DNA of 64,000 nt from Candidatus Schekmanbacteria bacterium (lineage in GTDB: Bacteria > Schekmanbacteria > GWA2-38-11 > J061), in assembly GCA_016219965.1 (NCBI GenBank), contig JACRJM010000004.1:248001-312000 (forward strand), read 5' to 3'. Positions 8,925 to 17,912 of this stretch are shown here, piece by piece (the stretch's first letter is position 1; each line of letters opens with the position of its first letter). The position numbers were made by a program, and so were the translations under genes. A model generated the notes under the pieces. The model was not told the origin of the DNA, ran no database searches, and saw nothing but the letters and a program-made list of their open reading frames with translations.

Positions 8925-9785
8925 TTATTCCTCTTCGGGCATATCGGAATTATTTATCCAGCTGAAGCCGGTAAGCTCTCCGTATATCTCTTCTCTCCGG
9001 TCACGCAGGAAGGGCCAGATGCGCCTTGTTTCCGAGATTTGAGTAAGGTCGGTTTCAGCCACAAGTATGCCGTCGTTCATTCCGCTTGGCCCGCAGATTA
9101 TTTCTCCGTCAGGGTTCAGGCAGAAGCTGTTGCCGTAGAACTCGTGAAATTCCTCTTTGCCTACGCGGTTTACGCGGAACATGAAGACTCCATTGGTGAT
9201 CGCATTTGCAGCTAATGTTTTTTCCCATTTTGGCATTGAAGGAACAGCATCAGATGCGGTAGGCGCAAATATTATCTGCGCTCCTTTATATGCGAGTATC
9301 CTTGAGACCTCTGGGAAGAATATGTCCCAGCAGATCTGTATTCCTATTTTCGCATAGCATGTCTTGAACACAGGGAAGCCGAGGTTGCCTGGCTTGAAGA
9401 AATGTTTCTCATGCCAGTAGGGTATCTCAGGTATATGCGTCTTCCGGTAAAGACCAAGCAGCATGCCGTCGGCATCTATAACAGCGGCGGAGTTATAATA
9501 TACGCCGTCATTTGCTTTTTCAAAAAAAGGGCATACTACTACGACCTTGTTCTTCTTTGCGAAGTCTTTCATCAAGGAAACAGTTTTCCCTTCAGCAGTC
9601 TCGGCAAATGCGAAGGCTTCTGCGGATATCGTGTCGCTTGGGAACCATCGAAGATTGAAGAGTTCCTGGAAACACAATATCTGCGCCTCTTTGCCTACTG
9701 CCATCTCTGCAAGGGAAAGCGCAAGCTCCGTGTTCTTCTCTTTGTCTTTTGAACATGCAAACTGTATTCCGGCAACTTTCAGCAT
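8925..9785 (-). CDS. Carbon-nitrogen hydrolase, N-carbamoylputrescine amidase-like
   Basis: 286-aa nitrilase-superfamily enzyme with the complete catalytic set: Glu41 (CFQELF), Lys115 (LYRKTHIPE) and Cys152 (GIQICWDIFFPE). Overall sequence and the EIPYWHEKHFFKPG segment resemble AguB, which hydrolyses N-carbamoylputrescine in the agmatine-to-putrescine route. The usual partner, agmatine deiminase (AguA), is not in the window, so the substrate is an inference. The gene stands alone, convergent with the lipoprotein gene. Confidence 0.85.
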   Translation of the reverse strand: MLKVAGIQFACSKDKEKNTELALSLAEMAVGKEAQILCFQELFNLRWFPSDTISAEAFAFAETAEGKTVSLMKDFAKKNKVVVVCPFFEKANDGVYYNSAAVIDADGMLLGLYRKTHIPEIPYWHEKHFFKPGNLGFPVFKTCYAKIGIQICWDIFFPEVSRILAYKGAQIIFAPTASDAVPSMPKWEKTLAANAITNGVFMFRVNRVGKEEFHEFYGNSFCLNPDGEIICGPSGMNDGILVAETDLTQISETRRIWPFLRDRREEIYGELTGFSWINNSDMPEEE

Positions 9786-9978
9786 CTGTAAATCCCCATG
9801 TATTAAAATTTTTATTTTAATTTTACAGCATGGGGTCTGCTAAGGCAATTTAAAGATGAAAGAAATTGAAGAGTGATAAAGAATGTCAACGCTGCGTCAG
9901 CCTGCACTCTGCACTAAACAGCAGGTGCTCCTGTGCAGACTGCCGTAGCGTAAATGCCTACATACCGGGTAGATAAAT

Positions 9979-10644
9979 TTATCTGGCTGGACCGTCCTGC
10001 TGATGGTGCTTTATGTTCTTCCCTTCAACCATGAATATGACGTCCTCGCCAATATTTGTGGAAAGGTCTGCAATACGCTCAAGGTTCGATGAAATCCTGA
10101 TCAATTGCATGGCGCGCGCAATGGTGCTTGAGTCTGAGCTCATGAAGGTAATGAGTTCCCTTAATATCTGATCTTTCAATGCGTCAACAGTGTTATCCCT
10201 TTCACAAATATCCCGTGCCAATAAGCTGTCTTCATTTATAAGTGAAGTTATGCTGTCTTTCAGCATAGTTGTTGTAAGGTCTGCCATGCGGGGGATATCT
10301 ATCAGGGGTTTTACAGGAAGATTTTCTACAAGAAATAGTCCGCTTTCTGCTATGTTCACAGCATGGTCAGCAATCCTTTCAAGATCATTGCTAATCTTCA
10401 AAATCATCAAAATAGTCCTGAGATTTCTTGCTTTGGGTTCATACTGGGCAATACAGGTCGTGCAATGCTCATCTATTTCAATTTCGAGCCTGTTTGCCTT
10501 GGGCTCATCATTTTCGATTACTTCAGTCAGAATGTTATTATCTCTTTTTAATATTCCCTTAATACTCTTTTCAATCATCTTCTCAGCAAGGCTTCCATAC
10601 TCGATGATTTCTTTTTTCAATGATGAGATTTTTTCTTCAAGCAT
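9979..10644 (-). CDS. phoU: Phosphate transport system regulator PhoU
   Basis: 221 aa, all-helical, with the two PhoU repeats: EYGSLAEKMIEKSIKGILKR...ENDEPKANRLEIEIDEHC, then NTVDALKDQILRELITFM. The acidic metal-binding motifs ExxxD are present in each (ENDEPKANRLE; ERDNTVDALKD). It lies 13 bases downstream of pstB as the last gene of the pst operon. In the family it links Pst transporter status to PhoR signalling. Confidence 0.95.
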   Translation of the reverse strand: MLEEKISSLKKEIIEYGSLAEKMIEKSIKGILKRDNNILTEVIENDEPKANRLEIEIDEHCTTCIAQYEPKARNLRTILMILKISNDLERIADHAVNIAESGLFLVENLPVKPLIDIPRMADLTTTMLKDSITSLINEDSLLARDICERDNTVDALKDQILRELITFMSSDSSTIARAMQLIRISSNLERIADLSTNIGEDVIFMVEGKNIKHHQQDGPAR

Positions 10645-10657
10645 TTATATGTCTCCT

Positions 10658-11416
10658 TTATCCGAATTTCCCGGTAAGATATTCCTCTGTGCGCTTGTCC
10701 GTAGGAACAGTGAATACTTTTTCTGAAGTGCCAAACTCGATAAGCTCCCCAAGATACATGAAAGCAGTGAAATCAGAAACCCTTGCTGCCTGCGCGATAT
10801 TGTGTGTGACCATTATGATAGTTACACTCTTCTTAAGTTCGACAATAAGTTCTTCTATGTGGAGAGTGGCTTTTGGGTCGAGCGCTGATGTCGGCTCATC
10901 AAGAAGAATGGCTTCAGGATTCATGGCAAGCGCCCTTGCTATACAAAGCCTCTGCTGCTGTCCTCCTGACAAGAATGTCCCCTTCCTGTGGATGTTGTCC
11001 TTAACTTCAGCCCAGAGAGCTGCTTTTTTGAGAGACTCTTCTACAATGATGTCAAGTTCCCTTCTTGAAGATTTAAAACCGTTTAATTTGTAACCTGCAA
11101 TCACATTGTCATAGATGCTCATGGTAGGGAATGGGTTGGGACGCTGAAATACCATTCCTATCTTTCTTCTGAGGATTATGGGATTCATTTCATAGATGTC
11201 TTCATCGTAAAGATATATTTTTCCGGACACTGCGGCATTGGGAAATAGTTCATGCATACGGTTTATGCAGCGGATTAATGTTGTTTTGCCGCATCCGGAT
11301 GGCCCCATGATTGCAGTGACTTTATTTTTTGGGATTGAGAGATTAACATTTTTTACAATGTGAGAATCCCCGAAGTAGGCGTTGAAATTTTCTGTCCTTA
11401 AAACTGTACTTTCCAT
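10658..11416 (-). CDS. pstB: Phosphate ABC transporter ATP-binding protein PstB
   Basis: ATPase of the high-affinity phosphate importer. Walker A is GPSGCGKTT, the ABC signature [15 protein letters not shown] and Walker [13 protein letters not shown], all in the expected order in about 252 aa. I start at ATG 11416 ([17 protein letters not shown]), which matches the PstB N terminus. An in-frame extension to 11503 reads through the pstA coding region and is unlikely. It overlaps the pstA 3' end by 19 bases, so it is probably translationally coupled. Confidence 0.96.
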   Translation of the reverse strand: MESTVLRTENFNAYFGDSHIVKNVNLSIPKNKVTAIMGPSGCGKTTLIRCINRMHELFPNAAVSGKIYLYDEDIYEMNPIILRRKIGMVFQRPNPFPTMSIYDNVIAGYKLNGFKSSRRELDIIVEESLKKAALWAEVKDNIHRKGTFLSGGQQQRLCIARALAMNPEAILLDEPTSALDPKATLHIEELIVELKKSVTIIMVTHNIAQAARVSDFTAFMYLGELIEFGTSEKVFTVPTDKRTEEYLTGKFG

Positions 11417-12246
11417 TTTTTTATCACTATTTTTGAGATTATGTTCAGCGTGAGAACTATGCCTATAAGTATCAGCGAGGCGCCCCATGCAAGTGCATGC
11501 CATTCTTCATAGGGGCTTATCGCATAAGTGAATATTAAAAGGGGAAGAGAATGTATTGGTTGAAATATATTACAACTCATAAATGGATTCCCAAAAGCTG
11601 TAAAAAGAAGAGGTGCAGTCTCTCCTGCGATTCTTGAAACAGAAAGCAGTATGCCTGTCGTTATCCCGCTTAACCCCGAAGGGAGGATTATTTTGAGTAT
11701 TGTCTTGTAATAGGGAACGCCGAGTGCAAGTGATGCTTCCTTTAATGAGTCAGGGATTAAAATAAGAGTCTCTTCTGTTGTTTTTACTATTACAGGAAGC
11801 ATCATTATTCCGAGCGCAACTCCTCCTGATAATGCAGAAAAACGCCCGATAGGTTTTACGATCCAGATATATGCCAGTATGCCAATTACAATAGAAGGAA
11901 TCCCCTGCAGTGCATCTACGGATAAACTTATAAAATATGAGAACTTTCCTTTTTTGTTCTCAGCAAGATATATTCCGGTAAGTATTCCAAACGGAATGGA
12001 TAAAATACAGGCAATTGATATAAGGATAAATGTCCCGATGATTGCATTTGAAATCCCTCCGCCGGTTTCTCCGACAGGACGGGGCAGATTCGTGATGAAC
12101 TGCCAGCTTATGAATGAAATCCCGTTTCTGATTATATAAAAAAGTATGAAAAGCAGCGGTAATATCGCGACAAGAGAAAGTGCTATTATGAAACTCTTGA
12201 AGATATGATCTTTTAATATTCTTATAGTTGGTTTTGCGTCATTCAT
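11398..12246 (-). CDS. pstA: Phosphate ABC transporter permease PstA
   Basis: 282 aa, six predicted membrane helices, and the ABC importer EAA-type loop ([29 protein letters not shown]) that docks to Pst[20 protein letters not shown] is a PstA hallmark. The start is ATG at 12246, seven bases after the pstC stop. Confidence 0.95.
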   Translation of the reverse strand: MNDAKPTIRILKDHIFKSFIIALSLVAILPLLFILFYIIRNGISFISWQFITNLPRPVGETGGGISNAIIGTFILISIACILSIPFGILTGIYLAENKKGKFSYFISLSVDALQGIPSIVIGILAYIWIVKPIGRFSALSGGVALGIMMLPVIVKTTEETLILIPDSLKEASLALGVPYYKTILKIILPSGLSGITTGILLSVSRIAGETAPLLFTAFGNPFMSCNIFQPIHSLPLLIFTYAISPYEEWHALAWGASLILIGIVLTLNIISKIVIKKWKVQF

Positions 12247-12253
12247 TTTGTGT

Positions 12254-13219
12254 TCAGATACTCATTCTGTTTATTATATATTTTCCGGCCATGTTTATTA
12301 TGATGGTTATAATTAAAAGAAGAAGCGCTATTTCAACCAGCGATGAGACATAAAGGTTCCCTGACGCTTCTGCAAATTCATTTGCTATTATGCTTGCCAT
12401 TGTGTTGCCGGGACCAAAGATATCTTTTGGCAGAAAATTGGAATTTCCAATAACCATTGTAACAGCCATCGTTTCGCCGAGAGCCCTGCCAAGCGCAAGA
12501 AGAATACCTGCAAATATCCCGGACCTGACATATGGTACGATTATTTTCCTTATCACCTCATACCTCGTAGCACCCAGGGAATAGGCAGCTTCCTTTATGT
12601 CAGTGGGTACAAGGGTTATAACCTCTCTTGCCACTGAGGCTGAATAAGGGATTATCATAATTGAAAGTATGATAGAGGCAGTCGCGATGCCAATACCGAA
12701 CGGAGCTATGTTAAATTTAATTTCAATCTCCCTTACAACAGGTACGAGAATGAATAGTCCCCAGAAACCATAAATAACAGAAGGGATACCGGCAAGAAGC
12801 TCTATCATACTGCTGATGAATGTTGAAAAAATGCCTTTCCTGAAATACTCTCCCAGGAAAATTGCTATTGCGATAGAAAAAACCATAGCAATGATTACTG
12901 CAATAAAAGACGTAAGCAGTGTCCCTGCTATAAATGGAAGTGCCCCGAACTCATTGGCAACAGGGTCCCATGTTTTGCCTGAAATGAATTTTAAACCGAA
13001 TTTTTTTATTGAAGGAAGAGATTCAATCAGCAGCGTCACAAATGTCGCAATGAGTAAGAACATTGTACAAATTGCTGAAAAGAAAAGCGCTTTATTGAAC
13101 ACAAATTCTGCGCTGAAGCGTTTTCTGATTTTATCAAAGACTTTACTCATTAAATGTGTTCCCAAAGTTTTTGGAACATATATCATTTCACTGTAATTCT
13201 TCAAATTATTTTTTGCCAT
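12254..13219 (-). CDS. pstC: Phosphate ABC transporter permease PstC
   Basis: Membrane partner of PstA with the permease loop IKEAAYSLGATRYEVIRKIIVPYVRSGIFAG and ALGRALGETMAVTMVIGNS, characteristic of PstC. The 321-aa form has about 23 polar residues before an internal ATG at 13150 (MSKVFDKIRKRF), where many PstC proteins begin. Neither start has a convincing ribosome-binding site. About 97 non-coding bases separate it from the upstream histidine kinase gene. Confidence 0.95.
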   Translation of the reverse strand: MAKNNLKNYSEMIYVPKTLGTHLMSKVFDKIRKRFSAEFVFNKALFFSAICTMFLLIATFVTLLIESLPSIKKFGLKFISGKTWDPVANEFGALPFIAGTLLTSFIAVIIAMVFSIAIAIFLGEYFRKGIFSTFISSMIELLAGIPSVIYGFWGLFILVPVVREIEIKFNIAPFGIGIATASIILSIMIIPYSASVAREVITLVPTDIKEAAYSLGATRYEVIRKIIVPYVRSGIFAGILLALGRALGETMAVTMVIGNSNFLPKDIFGPGNTMASIIANEFAEASGNLYVSSLVEIALLLLIITIIINMAGKYIINRMSI

Positions 13220-13316
13220 AGCTCTTAAATTAAAGATAGACCATGCCCAAAGTGGTGATAACTCTCTGCGTTAAGGAGGAGGTAGGGCCGGACTTCGTTA
13301 ATTACTTTGATATGGA

Positions 13317-14255
13317 TTATCCTGCTCTGTCTATTGGTAAAAGCAGGGTAAAAATAGTGCCATTCCCGGGGCCAGATTTAACATCAATCACGCCCCCGTA
13401 TTTTTCAATTATTGTGTAAGCAACGGAAAGCCCCAGCCCTTTACCTTTCCCTACTCCTTTTGTTGTGAAGAAAGGCTGGAAAACTCTATTTCCTATTTCC
13501 GGGCTGATCCCGTTACCTGTATCTGAGACTTTGAAGATTATAACTTTATTATTATAAGTGCATGTAGAAACCTCTATTGTGCCTCCCTTGTCTTCAATCG
13601 CCTGCATTGCGTTTATCAGGAGATTCAGAACACAGTGGGCTATCTCACCCTTGTTCCCATAAAATTTAGGGAGTGAGAATAAGAGGTTTCTTTTTATAAT
13701 TATGTTCATGAATGATAACTGTGCTTCCAGCAATTTCAATAATTCTTCTATGACTTCATTTAAGTCAAAATGAACATGGGGGCCGGGACGGGAATGTACA
13801 GAAAATCTCAGCATTTCTTCTACGATTAACTTGCATCTTGAACCTCCTTTTTTAGCAGTCGAAACCCATTGAGATCTTTTCTTTTCAGATTTTATAAGCT
13901 TCCTGAATCTGCATTTTATTTCCTTTATCTTTTCTTCATCTTTTATTGATTCAAGGCAGATTCTCATGATCTTTGCACATTCTTTCCTGCTCCCGTTCTC
14001 AAGAGATGCTATCAGACCAAGGTTTGTCAGAACGCCGGTTAAGGGACTATTTATTTCATGAGCAAGCCCGCCGGCGAGAACAGCAAGCGCGGACATCATT
14101 TCAGAATGATAGAGTTTAGCGACATAGGGCTCGAGAAATCCGGGCTTGCTCATGTATTCTTTAATATTGAAGTTTCCCCCGTATGAGTTGGAGGATTCTT
14201 CATATGTGAGGTTTTTTAGCATGCAGGTTTCTGTATTTCCTTCAATGAACGGCAC
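13317..14255 (-). CDS. Cytoplasmic histidine kinase inside the pst operon
   Basis: 312 aa. The H box is GGLAHEINSPLTG, followed by an extended helical spacer, then the N box (LNLLINAMQAI), G1 box (VSDTGNGIS), F box and G2 box (GKGLGLSVAYTII). No transmembrane segment and no recognisable sensor domain lie in the first 55 residues, so its input is unknown. It starts (GTG) only a few bases after the pstS stop and precedes pstC. This is an unusual place: phoR lies separately at 18-20 kb. A later ATG at 14222 is a possible start. Confidence 0.88.
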   Translation of the reverse strand: MPFIEGNTETCMLKNLTYEESSNSYGGNFNIKEYMSKPGFLEPYVAKLYHSEMMSALAVLAGGLAHEINSPLTGVLTNLGLIASLENGSRKECAKIMRICLESIKDEEKIKEIKCRFRKLIKSEKKRSQWVSTAKKGGSRCKLIVEEMLRFSVHSRPGPHVHFDLNEVIEELLKLLEAQLSFMNIIIKRNLLFSLPKFYGNKGEIAHCVLNLLINAMQAIEDKGGTIEVSTCTYNNKVIIFKVSDTGNGISPEIGNRVFQPFFTTKGVGKGKGLGLSVAYTIIEKYGGVIDVKSGPGNGTIFTLLLPIDRAG

Positions 14256-14256
14256 A

Positions 14257-15306
14257 TTATTTAATTAAGGAGTTTCCATTGTATGTTATTCCTTTTATAG
14301 CTTTTTCAGCTTTTTCAGCCGCAGCTTTGGGCAATGGAGAATAATCAAGAGGCTTTGTATAATTCTGCCCTTCATGAGCTATCCACCAGAGAAGCTTTGC
14401 CACATCATCCGCTTTTTTTAACTGTCTTGAGCTGTAGTTTTGTTCCCTGTAGACAAGAATCCATGTAAACCCGCTTATAGGATAGCCGTCCTTTGCATCG
14501 GTATCTGTTATTGAGACCCGTGTATCGTCAGGGATCGTGACGTTTGCTGCTGCGCTTGTGCTTTCAAGAGAAGGTGTGATGAAAACACCTACCTTGTTTT
14601 TTACATTGGCTGCCGGCATTTTGTTCTGACGGGTGTAGATGAGTTCGGCATAACCTAAGCTGCCAGGTATCTGCTTAATAAGTCCAGCAACCCCTTCATT
14701 CCCTTTGGCTCCCATCCCAGTAGGCCAGTTTACGGATTTGCCTGCTCCCACTTTATCTTTCCATTCTTTGCTTACTTTGGAGAGATAGTCGGTAAAGATG
14801 GCGCTTGTTCCGCTTCCGTCTGAACGGTGGATGACAACTATATTTGTCGGAGGAAGCTTAACGCCGGGATTTATTGCAGCTATTCTGGCGTCGTTCCATT
14901 TGCTTAACTTGCCAAGGAAAATATCTGCGATTATATCAGGAGTCATGTTAAGCACCGGGCTTCCGCTGAGGTTATATGTAATAACAACAGCGCCAAGGCA
15001 TGTGGGGATATGAACTAATTTATCCGGTGCCTGTTTAAGCTCATCATCTGACATAAATGCGTCTGACGCACCGAAGTCAACTGTCCTGCTGAGGATTTGT
15101 TTAACCCCGCCTCCGGAACCTATTGACTGGTAATTGATCCTTGTCCCGTACTTTTTGTTATATACATCGAACATCTTTGAGTAGAGAGGGTAGGGGAAGG
15201 TTGCCCCGGCGCCCAAAATCGTTCCATCATCAGCCTGCGCCTGCAATGGGAATATACAGACAGTCAGGATAAGCATTACAATGAAGCTTGTTGTAATTCT
15301 TTTCAT
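14257..15306 (-). CDS. pstS: Phosphate-binding periplasmic protein PstS
   Basis: About 349 aa. A signal peptide runs from MKRITTSF to cleavage after LQAQA, followed by GAGATFPYPLYSKM, GSGGGVKQI, DFGASDAFM and HRSDGSGTSAIFTDYL, the phosphate-contacting motifs of PstS. The start ATG at 15306 has GGAG nine bases upstream. A longer in-frame form (15321) would swallow that site. The porin gene lies just upstream and the kinase just downstream in the same operon. Confidence 0.96.
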   Translation of the reverse strand: MKRITTSFIVMLILTVCIFPLQAQADDGTILGAGATFPYPLYSKMFDVYNKKYGTRINYQSIGSGGGVKQILSRTVDFGASDAFMSDDELKQAPDKLVHIPTCLGAVVITYNLSGSPVLNMTPDIIADIFLGKLSKWNDARIAAINPGVKLPPTNIVVIHRSDGSGTSAIFTDYLSKVSKEWKDKVGAGKSVNWPTGMGAKGNEGVAGLIKQIPGSLGYAELIYTRQNKMPAANVKNKVGVFITPSLESTSAAANVTIPDDTRVSITDTDAKDGYPISGFTWILVYREQNYSSRQLKKADDVAKLLWWIAHEGQNYTKPLDYSPLPKAAAEKAEKAIKGITYNGNSLIK

Positions 15307-15328
15307 AGTTAGTGTCTCCATTTTTAAT

Positions 15329-16666
15329 TTAGAACTTTACTACCATATCAACAAACAGCGTCTTGACTTTCTTATAGCTTTGATTTGCACCATCAGCATC
15401 GAAGAATGTTACACCGAGAGTCGTGTTTTTGAACAGCGCATAATTTGCCTGATACTTGCTCCCTTTTGAATTCGTGCCGCCGCCGTGGAAATCTGAATCA
15501 GCTATAGGTTCATAAATCGCATCTTTCTCAAGCCTTCTGTAATCATAGGATATCTGAAAGTCACCGGAATTTTTTATAGAGCCTATTCTTATTCCGCCAA
15601 GAGAGCCGGTTTCATTTTTTACGTTGCTGACGGTATTAGTTACGTAGTCGCCGTAGAAAGTGACCGGGATTTTCATTTCACCGATACTGAACTCTATTGG
15701 TGTAAACTCGCCTGTCAGCGTGAAAAGTCTATAGTCATAGGCAAACCGATTTTTGCCATCAGCGTCTGTTATAACTGTGTTGGTCTTTTTTACAACTGTG
15801 GGGCTGACATCTTCTAAGGCTGCGCCTTTTATGTTATGGAAATCATAGTAGCCGCCTGCGAATTTAAGTTTTGTCCCAAAAAGTGCGGCAGATATTCCTC
15901 CCTGCAATCCATATAGAGAGACATCATTTGAATCAGTTGATGATTCATCAATTGGGAAGAAGCCTGCGGTAACAAAGGGCTCTATATTAAAATCCTTTTC
16001 TCCGAAGGTCTTTTTTGCCTGTACAACTACACCCTCGGGAGTGATATCAGGATCCCATAAAAGGTCTGTTGTGTAAAATGGATTCTCGATTTTTCCGCCT
16101 GCAAATCTAAGTTCAGGAATCGGCTTTACTTCAAGATATGCACGGTCAATCCAGATATTCTTCTGTGAAAACGTGTCCTGCATGGTCTGGTTTGTTGATA
16201 CCTGTTCTCCTGTGCCTGATGCAAGCCTGAAGCCGACTTTCACTTTGTCATTTACTGTTGTTTCAAATCCATAGCGGAGCCTGAATCTTCCCCTGTGCCT
16301 GTCAGGAGAATTGATTTCTGCTCTGGTTGAAGGGTCGAAGTCTTCCATTTTATCAAATGCGTATCTCAATCTCATATCACCGGAGAATGTTGTGTTCTTG
16401 ATCCATGATGGAAGGATTGTGTCTTTCAGCTTATCCTGTGACTTGGCGATCTCATCTTTTACTTCTGCCACCACTGCCTGTTTTTTTTCTTCATAGTCTT
16501 TATTCTCTTCAGCCTTTGTTTCTGAAAGCATATCATTGGCTTCCTGCTGGGTTATCAAGCCTTTTTCAACGAGCTTTTTAACAAGGATATCAACTTCACC
16601 TGCGAAAGAGAGCGAAGTGCAGAGAATAAATGCTAATGACATAATAAACAATTTAAGCTTGTTCAA
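15329..16666 (-). CDS. Putative outer-membrane porin of the phosphate operon
   Basis: 445 aa with a signal peptide ending in SLSFA, then a short helical/coiled segment (LVEKGLITQQEANDMLSE and a charged helix to about residue 85). A long beta-rich region of alternating strands follows and ends in a terminal aromatic (VDMVVKF), as outer-membrane barrels do. It resembles the 'putative porin' family (PF16930 type). The start is TTG at 16666 with AAGGAGAC nine bases upstream. Its position directly before pstS suggests phosphate or phosphoester uptake across the outer membrane; that is inference. Confidence 0.8.
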   Translation of the reverse strand: MNKLKLFIMSLAFILCTSLSFAGEVDILVKKLVEKGLITQQEANDMLSETKAEENKDYEEKKQAVVAEVKDEIAKSQDKLKDTILPSWIKNTTFSGDMRLRYAFDKMEDFDPSTRAEINSPDRHRGRFRLRYGFETTVNDKVKVGFRLASGTGEQVSTNQTMQDTFSQKNIWIDRAYLEVKPIPELRFAGGKIENPFYTTDLLWDPDITPEGVVVQAKKTFGEKDFNIEPFVTAGFFPIDESSTDSNDVSLYGLQGGISAALFGTKLKFAGGYYDFHNIKGAALEDVSPTVVKKTNTVITDADGKNRFAYDYRLFTLTGEFTPIEFSIGEMKIPVTFYGDYVTNTVSNVKNETGSLGGIRIGSIKNSGDFQISYDYRRLEKDAIYEPIADSDFHGGGTNSKGSKYQANYALFKNTTLGVTFFDADGANQSYKKVKTLFVDMVVKF

Positions 16667-16862
16667 AATTTAGTCTCCTTTTATTAAGGTAGTTTTTAAT
16701 ATTGCGGATTGTTGATTCAATTTCCTTCAGTTGCTTTTCCACGTTCTGGTCTATTACTGTGGAGGCAAAATCAATGGAGTTTTTCACCTCCTCAAGCTTC
16801 CAGATAAGAACGTTTACATTGAGAATTGGAGTTTTCTTTCGAGTTGTTTCTGTTGTTTCCAT
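16653..16862 (-). CDS. Small helical protein heading the phosphate operon
   Basis: 69 aa, no signal peptide, predicted mostly helical (LIWKLEEVKNSIDFASTVID, VEKQLKEIESTIRNIKNYLN) with coiled-coil-like spacing. I do not recognise a family. It is well supported as a gene by a near-perfect GGGAGGTGA ribosome-binding site six bases before the ATG and by its 14-base overlap with the porin gene. It is the first gene downstream of the Pho-box candidate. Confidence 0.7.
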   Translation of the reverse strand: METTETTRKKTPILNVNVLIWKLEEVKNSIDFASTVIDQNVEKQLKEIESTIRNIKNYLNKRRLNFEQA

Positions 16863-16948
16863 TTATTTTCACCTCCCTTCAAATGTTTAAATGTTTCCTT
16901 TTTCAAGGATTAAAATAGTGTTTCTTTATAAAGTGAAAATAAGGGGAG

Positions 16949-16965
16949 TGTTAATTTTTGGTTAA
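16949..16965 (-). promoter_or_regulatory. Candidate Pho box upstream of the porin-pst operon
   Basis: On the minus strand the sequence reads TTAACCAAAAATTAACA, two TTAACA-like direct repeats with an 11-base period. That is the spacing at which PhoB/PhoP-family regulators bind. It lies about 85 bases before the first gene of the operon, and phoB-phoR are encoded nearby. Only two repeat units are clear. Confidence 0.4.
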
Positions 16966-16971
16966 GAATGA

Positions 16972-17219
16972 AAAGTTTTAGTCTGCGCTGATTCGTGTTG
17001 TATCCGGTGCATTAAGAAGGGCATAACAATCTGCTATCCACTAAACAATCATATTGACTCTAAGTTCAAAGAACTATTTATTATACAAACAGGCACTTAT
17101 AATTTTAGACCCGAAAAAATAAATGAGTTTGCCGCGGCTGTTATAGAATTTTGTGAATTGACTAATGCTCATGAGAAGAAACTGATATCTGAATATGAGA
17201 AGTTAAAAAATAGGTTGCT
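16972..17219 (+). pseudogene. Remnant open frame upstream of the attC site
   Basis: An open frame with protein-like composition (for example FKELFIIQTGTYNFRPEKIN and AHEKKLISEYEKLKNRL) has no ATG, GTG or TTG start. It runs into the attC site and then to a chance stop at the next gene. It looks like the 3' part of an older gene, possibly a former cassette, whose 5' end is lost. I do not recognise the product. Confidence 0.35.
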
Positions 17220-17290
17220 ACCTAACTACAGCTTGGAGCTGTTGCCATCGTTGAGATATGAGCGCATGCAGCTCAAGCTGAGTGTTAGGC
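17220..17290 (+). repeat. Integron-type attC recombination site
   Basis: All four attC boxes are present. R'' is ACCTAAC (17220-17226, fits RYYYAAC). L'' is CAGCTTGGAGCTG (17229-17241). L' is CAGCTCAAGCTG (17269-17280). R' is GTTAGGC (17284-17290, fits GTTRRRY). L'' and L' are complementary except for one unpaired G, the extrahelical base expected in L''. The 71-bp length and 27-base loop are normal for attC. Cleavage would fall between G17284 and T17285. No integrase gene is in the window. Confidence 0.8.
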
Positions 17291-17321
17291 TATACTTTCA
17301 CCTTAAAAGGAGGATCGCAAA

Positions 17322-17912
17322 ATGATCGATACATTTTCACCCGCTGACAGTGTGCTCTTGCTCATCGACCATCAACTGGGGACGATGAAGCTCATCAAGA
17401 ATATCCCCATTGATTTGGTCAAGCGAAACACGCTGGCTCTCGCTAAGACAGCCAAGATACTAAACATTCCCGTCGTCCTCACGAGTTCACAGGAACGGAA
17501 CGTCCAGGGACCATTGTTGCCGGAGCTTGAACATATTCTTCCAGAGGCTTTCGCTGCCAGAATCCAGCGTGCTGGCATTGTTAACGCATGGAATGATCTG
17601 AACTTCAAGAAAGCTGTCGAAGCGACAGGTCGCAGGAATCTCATCATGGCTGGTGTGACCACCGACGTGTGTTTGGTGTTTCCGGCAATCAGTGCCTGCC
17701 GCGAGGGCTACCATGTGCAAGCAGTTATAGATGCTTCAGGGTCGCCTTACGAACTTTCCGAAGATATGTCGCGGCGGCGCATGGAACGCGAGGGAGTGGT
17801 GCTTACTGCGACAAACACGCTCATGGCTGAACTTGCTCAGGACTGGAGTCGGCCAGAAGGCGGCCAGTTGCTTGGCATACTGTTTCAAGAAGTACTTCCG
17901 CCAATCGCCTAA
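17322..17912 (+). CDS. Isochorismatase-family hydrolase carried as an integron cassette
   Basis: 196-aa cysteine hydrolase of the isochorismatase-like fold. Visible are the N-terminal Asp in VLLLIDHQLG, the middle Lys region (RNLIMAG) and the nucleophilic Cys in GVTTDVCLVFPAISACREGY. This group includes YcaC-like enzymes; the substrate cannot be told. It has a strong AAAAGGAGG at 17305-17313. Its stop codon lies inside the next attC R'' box (GCCTAAC), exactly as in gene cassettes. GC content and codon use are clearly higher than in neighbouring genes, which supports lateral transfer. Confidence 0.85.
   Translation: MIDTFSPADSVLLLIDHQLGTMKLIKNIPIDLVKRNTLALAKTAKILNIPVVLTSSQERNVQGPLLPELEHILPEAFAARIQRAGIVNAWNDLNFKKAVEATGRRNLIMAGVTTDVCLVFPAISACREGYHVQAVIDASGSPYELSEDMSRRRMEREGVVLTATNTLMAELAQDWSRPEGGQLLGILFQEVLPPIA

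Noticed and set aside
8925-9785. Amidohydrolase considered as proof of an agmatine-putrescine pathway
   Set aside because: No agmatine deiminase or other polyamine gene is in the window; the family has many substrates.
9840-9978. CTGCAC/GTGCAG inverted segments considered as a tRNA or terminator for phoU
   Set aside because: No cloverleaf could be folded and no T tract follows the stem on the minus strand.
13317-14255. Kinase in the pst operon considered as phoR
   Set aside because: It has no membrane or PAS part, and a complete PhoR overlaps phoB at 18.1-19.8 kb.
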